64,000 nucleotides of DNA. Source: Tangfeifania diversioriginum (GTDB taxonomy: Bacteria; Bacteroidota; Bacteroidia; Bacteroidales; Prolixibacteraceae). Numbering within the stretch: position 1 is the stretch's first letter; each line of letters begins with the position of its first letter. Below are positions 16,644 through 27,800 of the stretch, piece by piece. The notes below the pieces were generated by a model that worked only from the letters and a program-made list of their open reading frames with translations, searched no databases and had not been told where the DNA came from. The stretch spans positions 1 through 64,000 of the forward strand of contig CAMCBW010000023.1 in NCBI GenBank assembly GCA_945873105.1. Direction: 5' to 3'. Position numbers and translations under genes: made by a program.

Positions 16644-18743
16644 TTATTTTTCAGCTTTCCTAACAGCTTCATCGTATTTCCCTGCCAGCATCGGATCAAA
16701 ATTGGCCAACGCCTTCCATTCGACTGTTCCATATACGCCGGCCTTAGCATAGTCAAATGGTTTAAAGCCGATCTTTTTCATCAGCGTCTTGTTTTTTATC
16801 CCGAAGTCGAATCCTTCAGGATGGACAAATTCAGGATTGGCAATGACTGAATTGCGGTCTTTGCCGGAAGCTTGCCACTCCTTGAACGATGCTTTGTCGA
16901 AGCGGACATCTTTGGTGCGCGGATCCCAGTAGCAATTCTTGTCAGTGTTGATTTTTACCTGGCTCCATCGGCTGGAAAGTAAGCTTCCTGTGTTGAACCA
17001 GACAATGTTGTTGGTGAAATTGAACGAAAGATGCTCCTCCACGCGTGTGGCCTGCAACTGGCCTTTGATGTTGGCGGCAAAAATGTTGTTTCGGATGGTG
17101 TTTTCTTTTCCGTAGTGCTGGTGGAAACCCGAATTTTTGCAGGCATAAACAAGGTTGTTTTCCATCAAAATTCCTGTTGAGCCTTCATCGGTGTACAATC
17201 CCCAGCCGCCATAATCGAACGAATAGACATGATGGATCACATTGTTGCTAACCGATGTGCCTTCCGACTCGCCCAGACAATAGACGCCACCCATGTCGCA
17301 CAGTTCGCCCCAGCCCAGGTGGTGGATGTGGTTGAATTCGATGAGATTCCTTTTACTTGGGCTGTGAGAATAACCCCAAACCCAGCCGACCGAAACGCCC
17401 GAATAGCGGAAATTGGCAATTTCGTTGTGGGTTACGGCGTTGTCGCTGGCCTGAAAAATAGTGACTCCCACTGCACAAGGGAAAACATAGCCCCCCGAGC
17501 GGATGATGTTGTTATCCACCTTGATGCGTTGGGTCAGCTCTTTATCATTCACAGGAATGGGGATGTCACCAATTTTAACCCCACCGGCACCCAAATCGTG
17601 CAGGTAACATTGCTTTATCGTACAATCGGTACAGGCTTTACGCAGCCAGATGGCGCTGGTACCGGTCTGTGAGATTTCGCATTTCAAGAAGCTGATGTTG
17701 CTGGCATAATCGGCCATGATGGTGGCTTCCACGGGCGAGGCAGCCTGTGCCGGCTCGTTTCCCCAGAGGGGCATGCGGTACCCTGAAACCTCGAAGTGAA
17801 GGTTTTCGAAGCGTATGTATTGCACTTTTTCCCCTGTTTTGGCGTTTCCCAACAATGTCACGAAACGTTCGGTTACCGGCGCGTAAATCTTCATCTGGTT
17901 GGGATTTTCGCCATCTGCCGGAAGGTAAAACAAATCGCCGTTCCGCTCCAGGTACCATTCTCCGGTTGTATCGAGCGCAGCCTTGAAGTTCTCGATCGTA
18001 TAGCGTGTTTTTTTATCGAGGCTGTTCCATGGTTTCATACCTCCTCCAGCCGTAAAAACAGTTGAACTGTCAGAATCAAAAGCTGAAACTCGCTTGCGTG
18101 TATTGTCCCATTTGTGGTAAAGGGTCAGTACGGCATCGTCAAAATCAGTCTTCGAGAATTGGGCAAAATCGCTGGCGGCTTCCGGAAAAATCTTCAGTTT
18201 CTGAACCGCCATGTCGGGCACCCGTCCATTTCCTTTCGAGACAACTGTTTCGTGAACTCCTTTCAAATAGTAAAACCCCTGATTGGGTGATTTGGCGCGG
18301 ATGGCACGTTGCCCATTCATGTAAAGCTGCTCAAAGTAGAACCCAAATTGGCTGACCTCCTGAACTTTGGCCTTCCAAATTTTATTGGTTACTTTTTCCC
18401 AGTTTTTGATTGGAATGCCCCCGATAAAAACCGGATGGGCACCTTCTTCGGCCCTGTAGATGACAGGGAAAGATTCGGTTCCGGAATCCTGATCGGTAAG
18501 GAACAGCGGTTCTGTCACAAAATAGGTACCATTGGATACGATTACGCGTACTTCTTCGTTAAGGTCGCCGGATTTCCGCAATTGTCTGATCCTGTCGCGT
18601 GCGCCTTCCAAATTTGCCAGTGGTTGAGCCTTTGTGCCCTGATTGAGGTTGTTCCCTTGGGTGGAAACATAAATATCTTTGGCTGAAAGATTCATACAAA
18701 GCATGACAGCCATTGTTAAAAAATAGAATTGTAAGTTGTGCAT
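16644..18743 (-). CDS. Secreted right-handed beta-helix protein, GH141/GH120-like
   Basis: A 699-residue protein with a signal peptide (about 1-21) followed by AKDIYVSTQGNNLNQGTKAQ, the usual start of beta-helix glycosidases that begin 'YVS..G.d.n.GT...P'. The N-terminal part has VIVSNGTYFVTEPL and a jelly-roll-like insertion; the centre has beta-helix rungs with repeated N-rich turns (NNIIRSGG, HNEIANFR, NHIHHLGWG, NNVIHHVY, NNLVYACK). This layout is shared by GH120 beta-xylosidases and GH141 fucosidase/xylanases. I cannot choose between these families or exclude a lyase. Codon use is more GC-rich than in the following GH28-like gene. Confidence 0.7.
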   Translation of the reverse strand: MHNLQFYFLTMAVMLCMNLSAKDIYVSTQGNNLNQGTKAQPLANLEGARDRIRQLRKSGDLNEEVRVIVSNGTYFVTEPLFLTDQDSGTESFPVIYRAEEGAHPVFIGGIPIKNWEKVTNKIWKAKVQEVSQFGFYFEQLYMNGQRAIRAKSPNQGFYYLKGVHETVVSKGNGRVPDMAVQKLKIFPEAASDFAQFSKTDFDDAVLTLYHKWDNTRKRVSAFDSDSSTVFTAGGGMKPWNSLDKKTRYTIENFKAALDTTGEWYLERNGDLFYLPADGENPNQMKIYAPVTERFVTLLGNAKTGEKVQYIRFENLHFEVSGYRMPLWGNEPAQAASPVEATIMADYASNISFLKCEISQTGTSAIWLRKACTDCTIKQCYLHDLGAGGVKIGDIPIPVNDKELTQRIKVDNNIIRSGGYVFPCAVGVTIFQASDNAVTHNEIANFRYSGVSVGWVWGYSHSPSKRNLIEFNHIHHLGWGELCDMGGVYCLGESEGTSVSNNVIHHVYSFDYGGWGLYTDEGSTGILMENNLVYACKNSGFHQHYGKENTIRNNIFAANIKGQLQATRVEEHLSFNFTNNIVWFNTGSLLSSRWSQVKINTDKNCYWDPRTKDVRFDKASFKEWQASGKDRNSVIANPEFVHPEGFDFGIKNKTLMKKIGFKPFDYAKAGVYGTVEWKALANFDPMLAGKYDEAVRKAEK

Positions 18744-18765
18744 CTCAGTTTCGGTTTTTAAATTT

Positions 18766-20442
18766 TTACTTGAACCTAACCTCCTTTGAAGCGATGTTCT
18801 TATCCAGGATAAATGGTTTATTTACTTTTCGGAAATCGTTGGAAAGCATTAGAACATCACCGCTCTTTTTTCCCTCTAATTTAAGGAAAACATTGGTGTT
18901 GGTCAAGGAGCGGCAATTGCTGATCAAAACATTCCTGGTATCCACCATCCGGACTATTGCTGCTGCCTCCTTGTCAACTTCGGCACTTACACCAACTAGT
19001 TCCAGGTTTTCAACATCATCTGTAACGATTGCCGGACGAAAATCCTGACTGGCCAATTTAAACCGCACATTGTTGAACACGATTCCTCTGGCATGACGAA
19101 TGTAAGCTCCATAGGAGGGTAATATACCAAAAAAATGTTGTTCGGGATACATATCCTCAATTTCAGGCACCTTATTTAGCGCCTGTTCCTTGGTGCCACC
19201 GCCAGGATAAATAAGCTGAATATCGTTAAACGTAACATCTTCGATACAATGTCCGGGTATCCCTGTGACAAGAATTCCCAAAACTGCCATTTTATCCCAT
19301 GCAACTCTTAGCATTGAATCCTGAATTTCAACGGTTTTCATGGTAGCAGTTATTCCTGAAATCCGGATATTTCGCATGATGCCAACAGGGGAGGCTTCTT
19401 TCGCATGCTGCTGATAGGCTTCAAATCCATTTATGTTCACTTTCCTGCCCATATTCCCCAGACGCATAAAGATAGGACCTTCCACATTGTGCATGGTGAT
19501 GTTGGAGATACTGATGTCTTCCACAATTCCACCATCTACAGCCATAAATTTAATCGCGTCCTGTGCACAATCGTAGATCGTACAGTTGGATACCGCAATA
19601 TTTTTAAACCCTGCAGCAGAAGGGGTTCCAAATTTTATTGCCGCACAATTGCTTCTTAAGATGCAGTTGGTCACGACTACATTTTCCACCGGCAATCCGT
19701 CGATGCTGCTCTTGAAACAGATGGCGTCGTCATCACTGTAAATAAACGAGTTGGATATAAAAACGGTTTTGCAGGATTCGATGTCAATGCCATCATTGTT
19801 CGGCCTTACATGAGAATCAAGCCTTATTTGATCAATAAATACAGATTCACAGCCAATTAAATGAAGTCCCCAGCTTGGCGAATTTTTAACCTGAACACTT
19901 TTGATGTTGATATTCTTGCATCCGATCATTTCTATTAATCTGGGTCGTTGGGGATATATTTTTTTTGCGACAGCTTCCCCCCGGAAAACCGGTATGGATT
20001 CCTGCCTCGACATTGCCTCAAAGAACTCTCCCTGTCCGTCAATTGCCCCCTGTCCGGTAATAGAGATATTATCTGAACCGAATGCATAAATCAATGCTTT
20101 TCCGGCTGGATTTACATAACTGTTTTTTTCAGCCAAAAATTTGTCACTCAATTTATAATCAGAAAGGTTGGAACTGCCCAATAAAACGGCATCCGCTTCA
20201 AGATGAAGGGTCACATTGGTTCTCTGCACAATTGTGCCGGTCAGGTATTTTCCTTTTGGAAAGACCACGGTTCCCCCTCCCATGCGATAACAGCTATCAA
20301 TTGCCGCTTGTAATTTTAGGGTATTTAGTTTTGTTCCATCGTCATTGGCTCCAAATTGCCTGAAGTTAATATTAATTGAAGCCTTGGATTCGATGTTGAA
20401 GACAAGAAAAAATAATACAAATAAGCTGATTTTTAGGTTCAT
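18766..20442 (-). CDS. Secreted GH28-like polygalacturonase-family hydrolase
   Basis: A 558-residue protein with a signal peptide (1-22) and a pectinase-type beta-helix. FRQFGANDDGT is the usual N-terminal start. Family motifs are present in order: NNDGID (215-220; NTDG in polygalacturonases), SDDDAI (236-241) and CAAIKFGT (266-273). The classic GHG and RIK segments of true polygalacturonases are not intact, as in GH28 members acting on rhamnogalacturonan or xylogalacturonan. The two-Asp site supports glycosidase activity. It lies 22 bases from the beta-helix gene in the same operon. Confidence 0.85.
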   Translation of the reverse strand: MNLKISLFVLFFLVFNIESKASININFRQFGANDDGTKLNTLKLQAAIDSCYRMGGGTVVFPKGKYLTGTIVQRTNVTLHLEADAVLLGSSNLSDYKLSDKFLAEKNSYVNPAGKALIYAFGSDNISITGQGAIDGQGEFFEAMSRQESIPVFRGEAVAKKIYPQRPRLIEMIGCKNINIKSVQVKNSPSWGLHLIGCESVFIDQIRLDSHVRPNNDGIDIESCKTVFISNSFIYSDDDAICFKSSIDGLPVENVVVTNCILRSNCAAIKFGTPSAAGFKNIAVSNCTIYDCAQDAIKFMAVDGGIVEDISISNITMHNVEGPIFMRLGNMGRKVNINGFEAYQQHAKEASPVGIMRNIRISGITATMKTVEIQDSMLRVAWDKMAVLGILVTGIPGHCIEDVTFNDIQLIYPGGGTKEQALNKVPEIEDMYPEQHFFGILPSYGAYIRHARGIVFNNVRFKLASQDFRPAIVTDDVENLELVGVSAEVDKEAAAIVRMVDTRNVLISNCRSLTNTNVFLKLEGKKSGDVLMLSNDFRKVNKPFILDKNIASKEVRFK

Positions 20443-20528
20443 GGGTAAAATGTTTGTTGTTTTAGGTCAAATGCCATACAAATGAAGATCTTCCAACATT
20501 TTAATTACTTGTTGAGTTGTTGAATGGG

Positions 20529-22547
20529 TTATTTCCACTCAATCACCATCGTCTCTTCCGGTTTTATTTGAAGGATTTTGCCTGAAATTGATCCCTTTAA
20601 ATCCGCGAACAAAATGGTGGGAATCAGTTTCGGATTTTTGACAATCAGTTCAATGGATTTTTCTGTGGTTGCTTTGTTGACGATAACTGTAACGAGACTA
20701 CTGCCAGATTGCATGCTCTTCATCAGCACATTCTTTTGGGTGGTGGAGAAACGGATGGGCAAAACAGAAAGTTCCCTTTGGAATTCCTTGTTCAGCAAGA
20801 GGTTCAATGCTGAATAATCTTTCTGAATACGGCTTCCCAAACCCAACAGGGAAGGTATCCACAAAACCTCTCCCTGGCCGATGCTGTTTCGCACTGCGAT
20901 AGCCTTTCCATCCACAGCAGCAATGGTTTGACCATTTGAAGGAACGATGAATCCACGCCACAGATGGGTTGGCAGCTTATTCCCTTCGATGGTGGTAGTG
21001 AAAATATTGTCCACCAGTTTGAATTCGCTGATGTTTCCACCCAACAAATTTTCGAAGGCGAAGCCGGTTTTCATGGTATTGTGCAGGTTTTCATCGAAAA
21101 AACCGGTCAAGCCATCTACCAGCAATTTACCACCTCTGGCTACAAAGTTTTCCAGCAGTCCGGCATAGCTATCCGGTAAGGAAATCTGATGTGCCAATAT
21201 GATAATCTGTCCATTGTAATCGGCTTTAGAAAAATCAAACTCTTCAAAGGCTTTCAGGTTGACATTCACTCCCATTTCGCTGAAGGCTTCAAAATAGCCG
21301 AGCACCGATTTCATCACACCACCTTTGTCACGGGCCTCGTAGTTTTGTGTGGAACCACCTGCTATTTTCGATTCTGCCCACATGGATTGCCTGACATAGA
21401 GCAAACTGATGCCCGATTCCACCTCTTTGGCATTGGCAAATAGTGCAGCATGGTTGTTGAATGTTTCTGCAACTTTGGCTGCTGCAACCATCCTGTCGGA
21501 AGGATGGTTTTGAAAATCCAGCAAGGCCCATTCTCCTGCTTCAATGCCTGAACTGCGCGGATTCAGGCACCAGAAGATGTTCCCGGTTGCATTTGTGGCA
21601 GTGGTGATCCAAAGCCATTGGACAATCTCCTCTTTGGTAGGACACATGGGGGATCCACCGCTGTAGGTATTGTTGCCGCCCTGCAATTCAGTCATCCACC
21701 AGGGAATAGACCCAGCGCCGGAGCGTACCATCTCACTGTTGGCCGACATGGCCAGGGCATATTGCTGACGGGTAAAATAGCCAAAATGCCAGCTGGCATG
21801 AGCAGAACCTCCCAGGGTGGTCAGGAACTTGCGCCATTCGGGGAAGTCGTACTCTGCACAATTTTGAAACATGGCATGGTTGTTCACATGAATTTCATGT
21901 TTGTTGTCATATTTCGTGATTTCGCCGGCAATCCATTTCAGGAACCAGGTCCCATAATCTTTTTGAAAAGATTGTTCATAAAGATCCACCAGCACCGGGT
22001 AGCCCTTGTCGGTGAACTCTTTGCGCGGATGGGTTTTGGACCACTCCTTAAATTTCCTTCTGGTAAAGTCGGTTTTGGGCAAAGTTCCGCCTCCGGGTTC
22101 GTTGATCAATACATAGCCATACAAACTTGAAAACTGGCTGAAATGGAGCGTCATCTCTTTCAAAAACAGGGCAATGGATTGCAAATGAGCCTCATCTCTG
22201 GGATATTTGAATCCGCCGATATCTGTTTTTTCTGTGTAATAAAAGGGATTGGCAAAGACTTTGATGCCATACTTTTCTGCGGAGCGGAAGGCATTGTCGA
22301 ACAGACTGAAATCCCAGGCGCCATCTGCTCTGAGCATATACGATTCAAACATCCGTATACGGCAAACAGTAAAATGTTGTTCTTTCATGGTTCTGAACCA
22401 GGTGTCGATCTCAGAAGGAGTCTGACCGGGTTCTACAAAGACTTCGGCACCTATAAAAGGGATTTTTAATTCAATGGTTTGAGCTTTTGTGCTATGGCTG
22501 TTCAAGACAACCAATAGTAACAAAATTATTTCTACTAATTTTTTCAT
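20529..22547 (-). CDS. Secreted GH42-like beta-galactosidase family hydrolase
   Basis: A 672-residue protein with a signal peptide (1-22). A TIM-barrel domain carries INEP (148-151, acid/base Glu150) and WWMTELQGG (283-291, nucleophile Glu287), spacing typical of clan GH-A. A Rossmann-like trimerisation domain follows (about 390-540, with FVARGGKLLVDGLTGFF) and then a small beta domain. This three-part layout is that of GH42. Exact substrate is unknown; galactan side chains of pectin would fit the GH28-like partner. It appears to be the first gene of the operon 13965-22547. Confidence 0.75.
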   Translation of the reverse strand: MKKLVEIILLLLVVLNSHSTKAQTIELKIPFIGAEVFVEPGQTPSEIDTWFRTMKEQHFTVCRIRMFESYMLRADGAWDFSLFDNAFRSAEKYGIKVFANPFYYTEKTDIGGFKYPRDEAHLQSIALFLKEMTLHFSQFSSLYGYVLINEPGGGTLPKTDFTRRKFKEWSKTHPRKEFTDKGYPVLVDLYEQSFQKDYGTWFLKWIAGEITKYDNKHEIHVNNHAMFQNCAEYDFPEWRKFLTTLGGSAHASWHFGYFTRQQYALAMSANSEMVRSGAGSIPWWMTELQGGNNTYSGGSPMCPTKEEIVQWLWITTATNATGNIFWCLNPRSSGIEAGEWALLDFQNHPSDRMVAAAKVAETFNNHAALFANAKEVESGISLLYVRQSMWAESKIAGGSTQNYEARDKGGVMKSVLGYFEAFSEMGVNVNLKAFEEFDFSKADYNGQIIILAHQISLPDSYAGLLENFVARGGKLLVDGLTGFFDENLHNTMKTGFAFENLLGGNISEFKLVDNIFTTTIEGNKLPTHLWRGFIVPSNGQTIAAVDGKAIAVRNSIGQGEVLWIPSLLGLGSRIQKDYSALNLLLNKEFQRELSVLPIRFSTTQKNVLMKSMQSGSSLVTVIVNKATTEKSIELIVKNPKLIPTILFADLKGSISGKILQIKPEETMVIEWK

Positions 22548-22679
22548 TCAAGAATGTTTTATCCTGTTAACGGTTCCGTATTTCCAGTTACAAAAGTTGA
22601 ATCGATGGTAACCTTTGCCGAGATAAAGTTCAAATGCCTCCTTCTTCAACTTGGAATCATATTCAAATGATACTTTTTT
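22548..22679 (-). pseudogene. Possible HTH/transposase remnant before the GH42 gene
   Basis: A 43-codon open stretch without ATG, in frame with the GH42-like gene and separated from it only by TGA. It reads SFEYDSKLKKEAFELYLGKG then YHRF, and later KYGTVNRIKHS. This vaguely resembles the N-terminal helix-turn-helix of IS transposases. There is a stop directly upstream. I regard it as a weak candidate for a degraded insertion sequence end. Confidence 0.2.
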
Positions 22680-23006
22680 TTAGTCAAATTTCAGTAACCT
22701 TGGCAATGCAACATCGTTAGAAGTCTACTTGATGCAATTTATATAGATAATCTTTTATCCTTTGTATTTTATCCTGTAAAAAGATCAGGAAAAAAGTCAA
22801 TAACACACACAAGATTAATTTATTGGTATTCGCATTTCCCTCATGTCAATTTAATTATTGAGTTATAAATCCTTCGTCTGCTAGCTCTTTGTTGAATTGA
22901 AACCACCACCACAAAAGTACCCTAAAAATAGAGTTTATACCTGTTCGTTCCATTTCAATTAAAAAATTAGCTTACTTTTATTTTTTGAAAACTTACCAGG
23001 CTTTTA
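22680..23006. other. Divergent intergenic region between operon 3 and locus 4
   Basis: This A+T-rich region separates the minus-strand GH42-like gene from the plus-strand ECF sigma gene. It holds no credible gene. TACTTTTG on the minus strand (22912-22919) matches a -7 element but has no -33 partner and lies 365 bases from the GH42 start. On the plus strand only a 7-of-8 match (TACTTTTA, near 22972-22979) precedes the sigma gene. Confidence 0.4.
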
Positions 23007-23597
23007 ATGAACAACGACAACCAAACGAAAGAGCTTTTTTTATATGAAGAGATGAAAAGGGGTAAGGAGTATGCCTTTGATTTCTTTTTTAATTACTACT
23101 ATCCTGGGCTTTGTGTATATGCCCAAAATATGATCTCTATTCCTGAGCAAGAAGCCAGGGACCTGGTGCAAGATGTGTTTGTGAAATTTTGGAATGACCG
23201 TGAAAAAATAGTTGTTAGGTATTCAATCAGATCCTATTTGTTTGTTTCCGTAAAAAACAGATGTTTTGACTTTCTCCGAAAGAGAGGCAAAGAAGCAAAA
23301 AATCTGGAAATCACCAATGAACATGATATCACCGATGAGACATTTGATACATATGTTTTATCAGAGCTCGAAGCCCTTTTTACCAATAGCCTTAAGAAAT
23401 TGCCTGATAGATGCTACGAAGTTTTTGAAATGAGTCGTTTGCAGGGTTTAAAAAACAAGGAAATAGCAGTCAGGTTGAACATATCTGAAAAAACAGTTGA
23501 AAATCAGGTAACCAAAGCCCTTCATATTTTAAAAAAAGAATTGAAAGATTACCTCCCTTTGCTGGCTCTCTTCGATCTTTTTCATTTTCTCAGGTAG
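23007..23597 (+). CDS. ECF RNA polymerase sigma factor (alpha-mannoside locus)
   Basis: A 196-residue sigma-70 family protein. Region 2 carries QEARDLVQDVFVKFWND and region 4 carries LPDRCYEVFEMSRLQGLKNK with the recognition helix ISEKTVENQVTKAL. It resembles the sigma factor at 13141-13725 in length and layout. The FecR gene follows after 89 bases, the usual arrangement. It should drive the susC promoter of its own locus once released. Confidence 0.95.
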   Translation: MNNDNQTKELFLYEEMKRGKEYAFDFFFNYYYPGLCVYAQNMISIPEQEARDLVQDVFVKFWNDREKIVVRYSIRSYLFVSVKNRCFDFLRKRGKEAKNLEITNEHDITDETFDTYVLSELEALFTNSLKKLPDRCYEVFEMSRLQGLKNKEIAVRLNISEKTVENQVTKALHILKKELKDYLPLLALFDLFHFLR

Positions 23598-23686
23598 TTA
23601 TGATAGGATTGTCTCAACATTTTTCTGAAAGCGGATAGGGGGTAATTCAGCAAATTACGTCTTAATAGTGATAAAGCACAAGAAGA

Positions 23687-24724
23687 GTGGAACACAAGGA
23701 TTACCTATACAATTTGATTTCGCTGGAGTTCTCAGGCAAACTGGATTCTCAGCAACGTAGTGTTTTGCAATCATGGATGGTAGAATCACCCGGAAATTTA
23801 TCTGAATACAAAGAGGTCGTCTATCTGTTATCCTTATCCGACAGACTGACAGCGATGAAGAAAATAGATACAGCCGAAGATTTACAGATGGTACGGAAAA
23901 AGCTAAATCAGAAAATAATTTCCAATAGGTGGTTTTTTACCTTCCAGAGAGTCGCTGCAATCCTGATCTTTCCAATTCTCCTTTTTTCAGTATGGATATT
24001 CTTCAATTCACCTGAAAGAAAAAGTATAAGCAGTACCATGAAATCATCAGAAACTGCTTTTGGCGTTCGCTCTCAGATTCAATTGAGTGACGGAACAATG
24101 GTAATAATGAATTCCGGAACTAAACTAACCTACCCCGAATTCTTTAATGGAGATATACGTGAAGTAAAATTATCCGGAGAAGCCTATTTTCATGTCAAGG
24201 CTGACGCAGAACACCCTTTTTATGTGGAATTAGGCGGATGCAGAATTAAAGCGACAGGAACCCGTTTCAACATCTCCAACTATGCAGGAGACCAAGAAAT
24301 ATTTGCTTTTCTGGAACATGGGAGAGTTTCCATGCTGATGGACCAAGTGGATAGTAAGTCTGAAAAGGTCGATTTAAAAGAAAATGATTTAATAGTCTTA
24401 AACAAGACTCAAAGGAGATACACAATAGAAAGCACAGATGGCAGCCAATACCTGGGATGGATAAAGGGTCTTTTGATATTTAAAAAAGACAGCATCAACA
24501 ATGTGGCCGACAGATTAGGGAGGTGGTACAATGCAGAGATTGTCTTTGATGCCAAACTGGCCAAAAGTGGATATGTCTTCACTGCAACATTCAAACAAGA
24601 GACTTTGGAGGAGGCCTTGAAACTGCTATCTTACAGTACTCCAATCAATTACAAGATCATCCAGGGAACCCAATTGAAAGATACCTCATTTAGCAAACGA
24701 AAAGTTATTATCACAAAAAAATAG
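23687..24724 (+). CDS. FecR-type anti-sigma factor (alpha-mannoside locus)
   Basis: A 345-residue protein with a cytoplasmic anti-sigma part (1-80), one membrane helix (about 88-107), and a periplasmic FecR domain containing LSGEAYFHVKADAEHPFYVE. The start codon is GTG, preceded by a purine-rich AAGAAGA; no ATG gives a full N-terminus. The C-terminal domain with FKQETLEEALKLLS is the Bacteroidota-specific extension. It should gate the sigma factor encoded just upstream in response to the STN domain of the next gene. Confidence 0.93.
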   Translation: MEHKDYLYNLISLEFSGKLDSQQRSVLQSWMVESPGNLSEYKEVVYLLSLSDRLTAMKKIDTAEDLQMVRKKLNQKIISNRWFFTFQRVAAILIFPILLFSVWIFFNSPERKSISSTMKSSETAFGVRSQIQLSDGTMVIMNSGTKLTYPEFFNGDIREVKLSGEAYFHVKADAEHPFYVELGGCRIKATGTRFNISNYAGDQEIFAFLEHGRVSMLMDQVDSKSEKVDLKENDLIVLNKTQRRYTIESTDGSQYLGWIKGLLIFKKDSINNVADRLGRWYNAEIVFDAKLAKSGYVFTATFKQETLEEALKLLSYSTPINYKIIQGTQLKDTSFSKRKVIITKK

Positions 24725-24754
24725 GCCTATGAAACAATCAGACATCAACTAAAA

Positions 24755-24777
24755 AAGGGAAGCTGGTAACTTCCCTT
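24755..24777 (+). terminator. Hairpin between fecR and susC (locus 4)
   Basis: An 8-bp stem (AAGGGAAG at 24755-24762, CTTCCCTT at 24770-24777) closes a 7-base loop. A second small hairpin (CCTGT/ACAGG, 24785-24798) follows. No long T tract is present. The placement mirrors the hairpin at 10912-10939. Confidence 0.5.
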
Positions 24778-24835
24778 AAATAGCCCTGTGCGGACAGGAC
24801 TTTATTAAATTATAAACTTAATACATCACAAATTT

Positions 24836-27800
24836 ATGAAAAAAAATCATTCCCGATACCGGGAAGTGGATTCTTACATCCTGATCACAAATTTTATTAG
24901 CAAGATGAAACTAACCCTGTTTGTTGTTTTACTCTCAATTATTCAAGCTTTTGCAAATATCGGGCACTCACAGAACACGAGATTTACCCTGTCAAAAGAG
25001 AATACTTCCATTGAAGATGTTCTAGGTATCCTTGAAAAAAACTCTGATTTTTACTTTTTATACAACGGCAAATTGGTCGACGTAAATCAAAAAGTGACTA
25101 TTAGTGTTGAGAATGAGCTTCTTGAAAATACCCTGAACGAATTGTTCCGAAATCGGAATATAACTTATAAGATCTTTGAACGTCAGGTTGTATTGTCTCC
25201 TTCAAATTTTGTTGCTTCCAGTGAGCAACAAAAAAGGACTATCTCCGGTAGGGTCACTGATACATCAGGAGCAACACTTCCAGGGGTTTCTGTCGTTATA
25301 AAGGGAACCACTAATGGAGTAATTACCGATAATGAAGGAAAATTTTTGTTGACAAATATTCCGGAGAATGCCATTTTGCAATTTTCATTTGTGGGGATGA
25401 AAGGACAGGAAGTTGCAGTTGGAGGGAAAAGTTCAATTATTATTTCAATGGAAGAAGAGACTGTTGGAATAGAGGAGGTTGTTGCCATTGGTTATGGAAC
25501 TGTTAAGAAAAGAGACTTGACTGGATCGGTTGCTGCTGTAAAGTCAAAAGATATGGATAAAATGGCTCTGAATGATGCTACCAAAGCGTTAACTGGCAAA
25601 GTAGCAGGGGTATTGGTCAAAGAGAATTCTCGCCCCGGTGGAGGATCCTCGATGTTAATTCGCGGTAAACGTTCCATTACAGCTGGCAATGAGCCTTTGC
25701 TGGTAGTTGACGGGACTCCTGTAGCAGGGGGGCTAAATGAGTTTCCTGTAGCCGATATTAAAAGTATGGAGGTACTGAAAGATGCTTCAGCAACAGCCAT
25801 TTATGGTTCTCGTGCTGCCAATGGTGTCATCATTATCACTACAAACAAAGCAAAATTCAATCAAAAAGGCAAAATAACTTACAGCGGTTATTATGGGATC
25901 CAGAGCGCAGCCAAGAAGCAAGATTATATGAATGCAGCTCAATATATGGAGCGTAATCGTTGGTACAATTACATGGTGGGAAGGTATATTGATCCAACTA
26001 AACCAACATTGGATCAGGATAAGTTGATGAAACCGTACAGCAATACTGCTGCAAGGGCAAATCTGTGGGATCCTTCCACAAGGCAGTTAATTGAAGCAGC
26101 ATATGCAGCAGGAACTTATGATCCATCAAAACTTGGGGATACCAACTGGCTTGATCTTCAAACCCAAATCGGTTTTGCTACTGAACATCAATTAAATTTT
26201 TCTGGAGGCAATGAAAACTTAAGTGCCTATATATCAGGAAATTATTATCAAAATGAAGGGATTGATATCTATTCTAAGTATAAGCGCTTTAATATTCGGG
26301 CCAATATTGATTTTAAAGTAACTGATTGGTGGACAATTGGTTTTATTTCTTCGAATTCATATGTGGACAATCCATCATACGGTAATATTGATATGAATAC
26401 AATTCCTGTTGCTAAAGTTTATCAGGATGATGGCCGTTTGAATTATTCACCCGGCAACGATGGTTTAATTAAAGATTTCTGGAATCCTTTGGCAGACCCT
26501 CAGGGAGGGGTATCTAAAGAAGATAAAACCTATCGTTTGTTTGAGAGTATTTCTAATCAAATTAAATTTGGTCAAACTGGGCTTTCATATAAGTTACTAT
26601 TGTCATTCGATGGGGCATTTAACAACAATGGATTATTTGAAGGTCAATGGTCCTCAGGTCAACAAGGCAATATTACCGGCAAAGGTATTGGAGCTAATTT
26701 AGCCAGATATAACCGCTCTGCAATTCAAAACTACTTAATGGAAAATACCTTTAACTATCAAAAGGTATTTGGAAATGATCATTCATTTGGGGCACTTGCG
26801 GGATGGACTCTACAGAAGTTTAATTCAGAAAGCCTAGGCGCTTCCGGTCAGAACAATCCTGTTGATTATCAATTGTGGCACAACATGTCTGGCTATGTTG
26901 AGAATCCAAGAAATGAATCAGAGAAATCTACCTCCGGATTACAATCTTTTTTGGCACGAATGAATTATGCTTACAAAGATCGCTATCTTCTAACCGCATC
27001 TTTTCGAACTGACGGTTCTTCTGTTTTTTCCGAAGGAAATAAATATGACTATTTTCCCTCTTTTGCTGCCGCATGGAAACTCAACGAAGAACCATTTTTG
27101 AAAGACAAAAAAAATATTGATCAGCTGAAATTGCGTTTTGGTTATGGTGTTATTGGTAATTCTGCTGTTTCCCCCGGGAGTACACTTTCGACATTAAGGC
27201 AGGTGGCCAGCAATTTTGGTTTACCAGGAAGTGAACTTCCAAATTATGGATTTGTACCCAATTCGTTAGGGAATATCCTGCGTTGGGAAAAGACAGGACA
27301 ATGGAATCTCGGATTTGATTTTGCCTTCTGGAATGAACGGTTAAGTGGATCCTTGGATGGCTATAAGACTAAAACTACAGATTTGATTATGCCCCGAAAA
27401 TTGCCCATCGCGGTGGCCGGTTTTGATGAAACAATACAAAACATTGGAAAAACATCAAATAGGGGAGTTGAAATATCACTTACAAGTATTAACATCGGGA
27501 ATTCCAAATTTCGTTGGATCACCGATATAATTGCATCATACAACGATGAAAGAATTGATGCGATTTATAAGGAAGGTGATGATATTGGAAATAAATGGTT
27601 TATTGGACAGCCTATCAATGTTTTCTATGACTATAAATTCATTAGGCTTTTAGATTCGCAGATCAATCCGGCAGACCAAGAATTAATAAATGCGAAAAAT
27701 AAATCAGAAGGTTCCAATAAGTATAGGGACGGGGATGTTTTAGCAGAGGATATGGACGAAGATGGTAAAATTACAGCAGATAAAGACCGTTGCATTCTTG

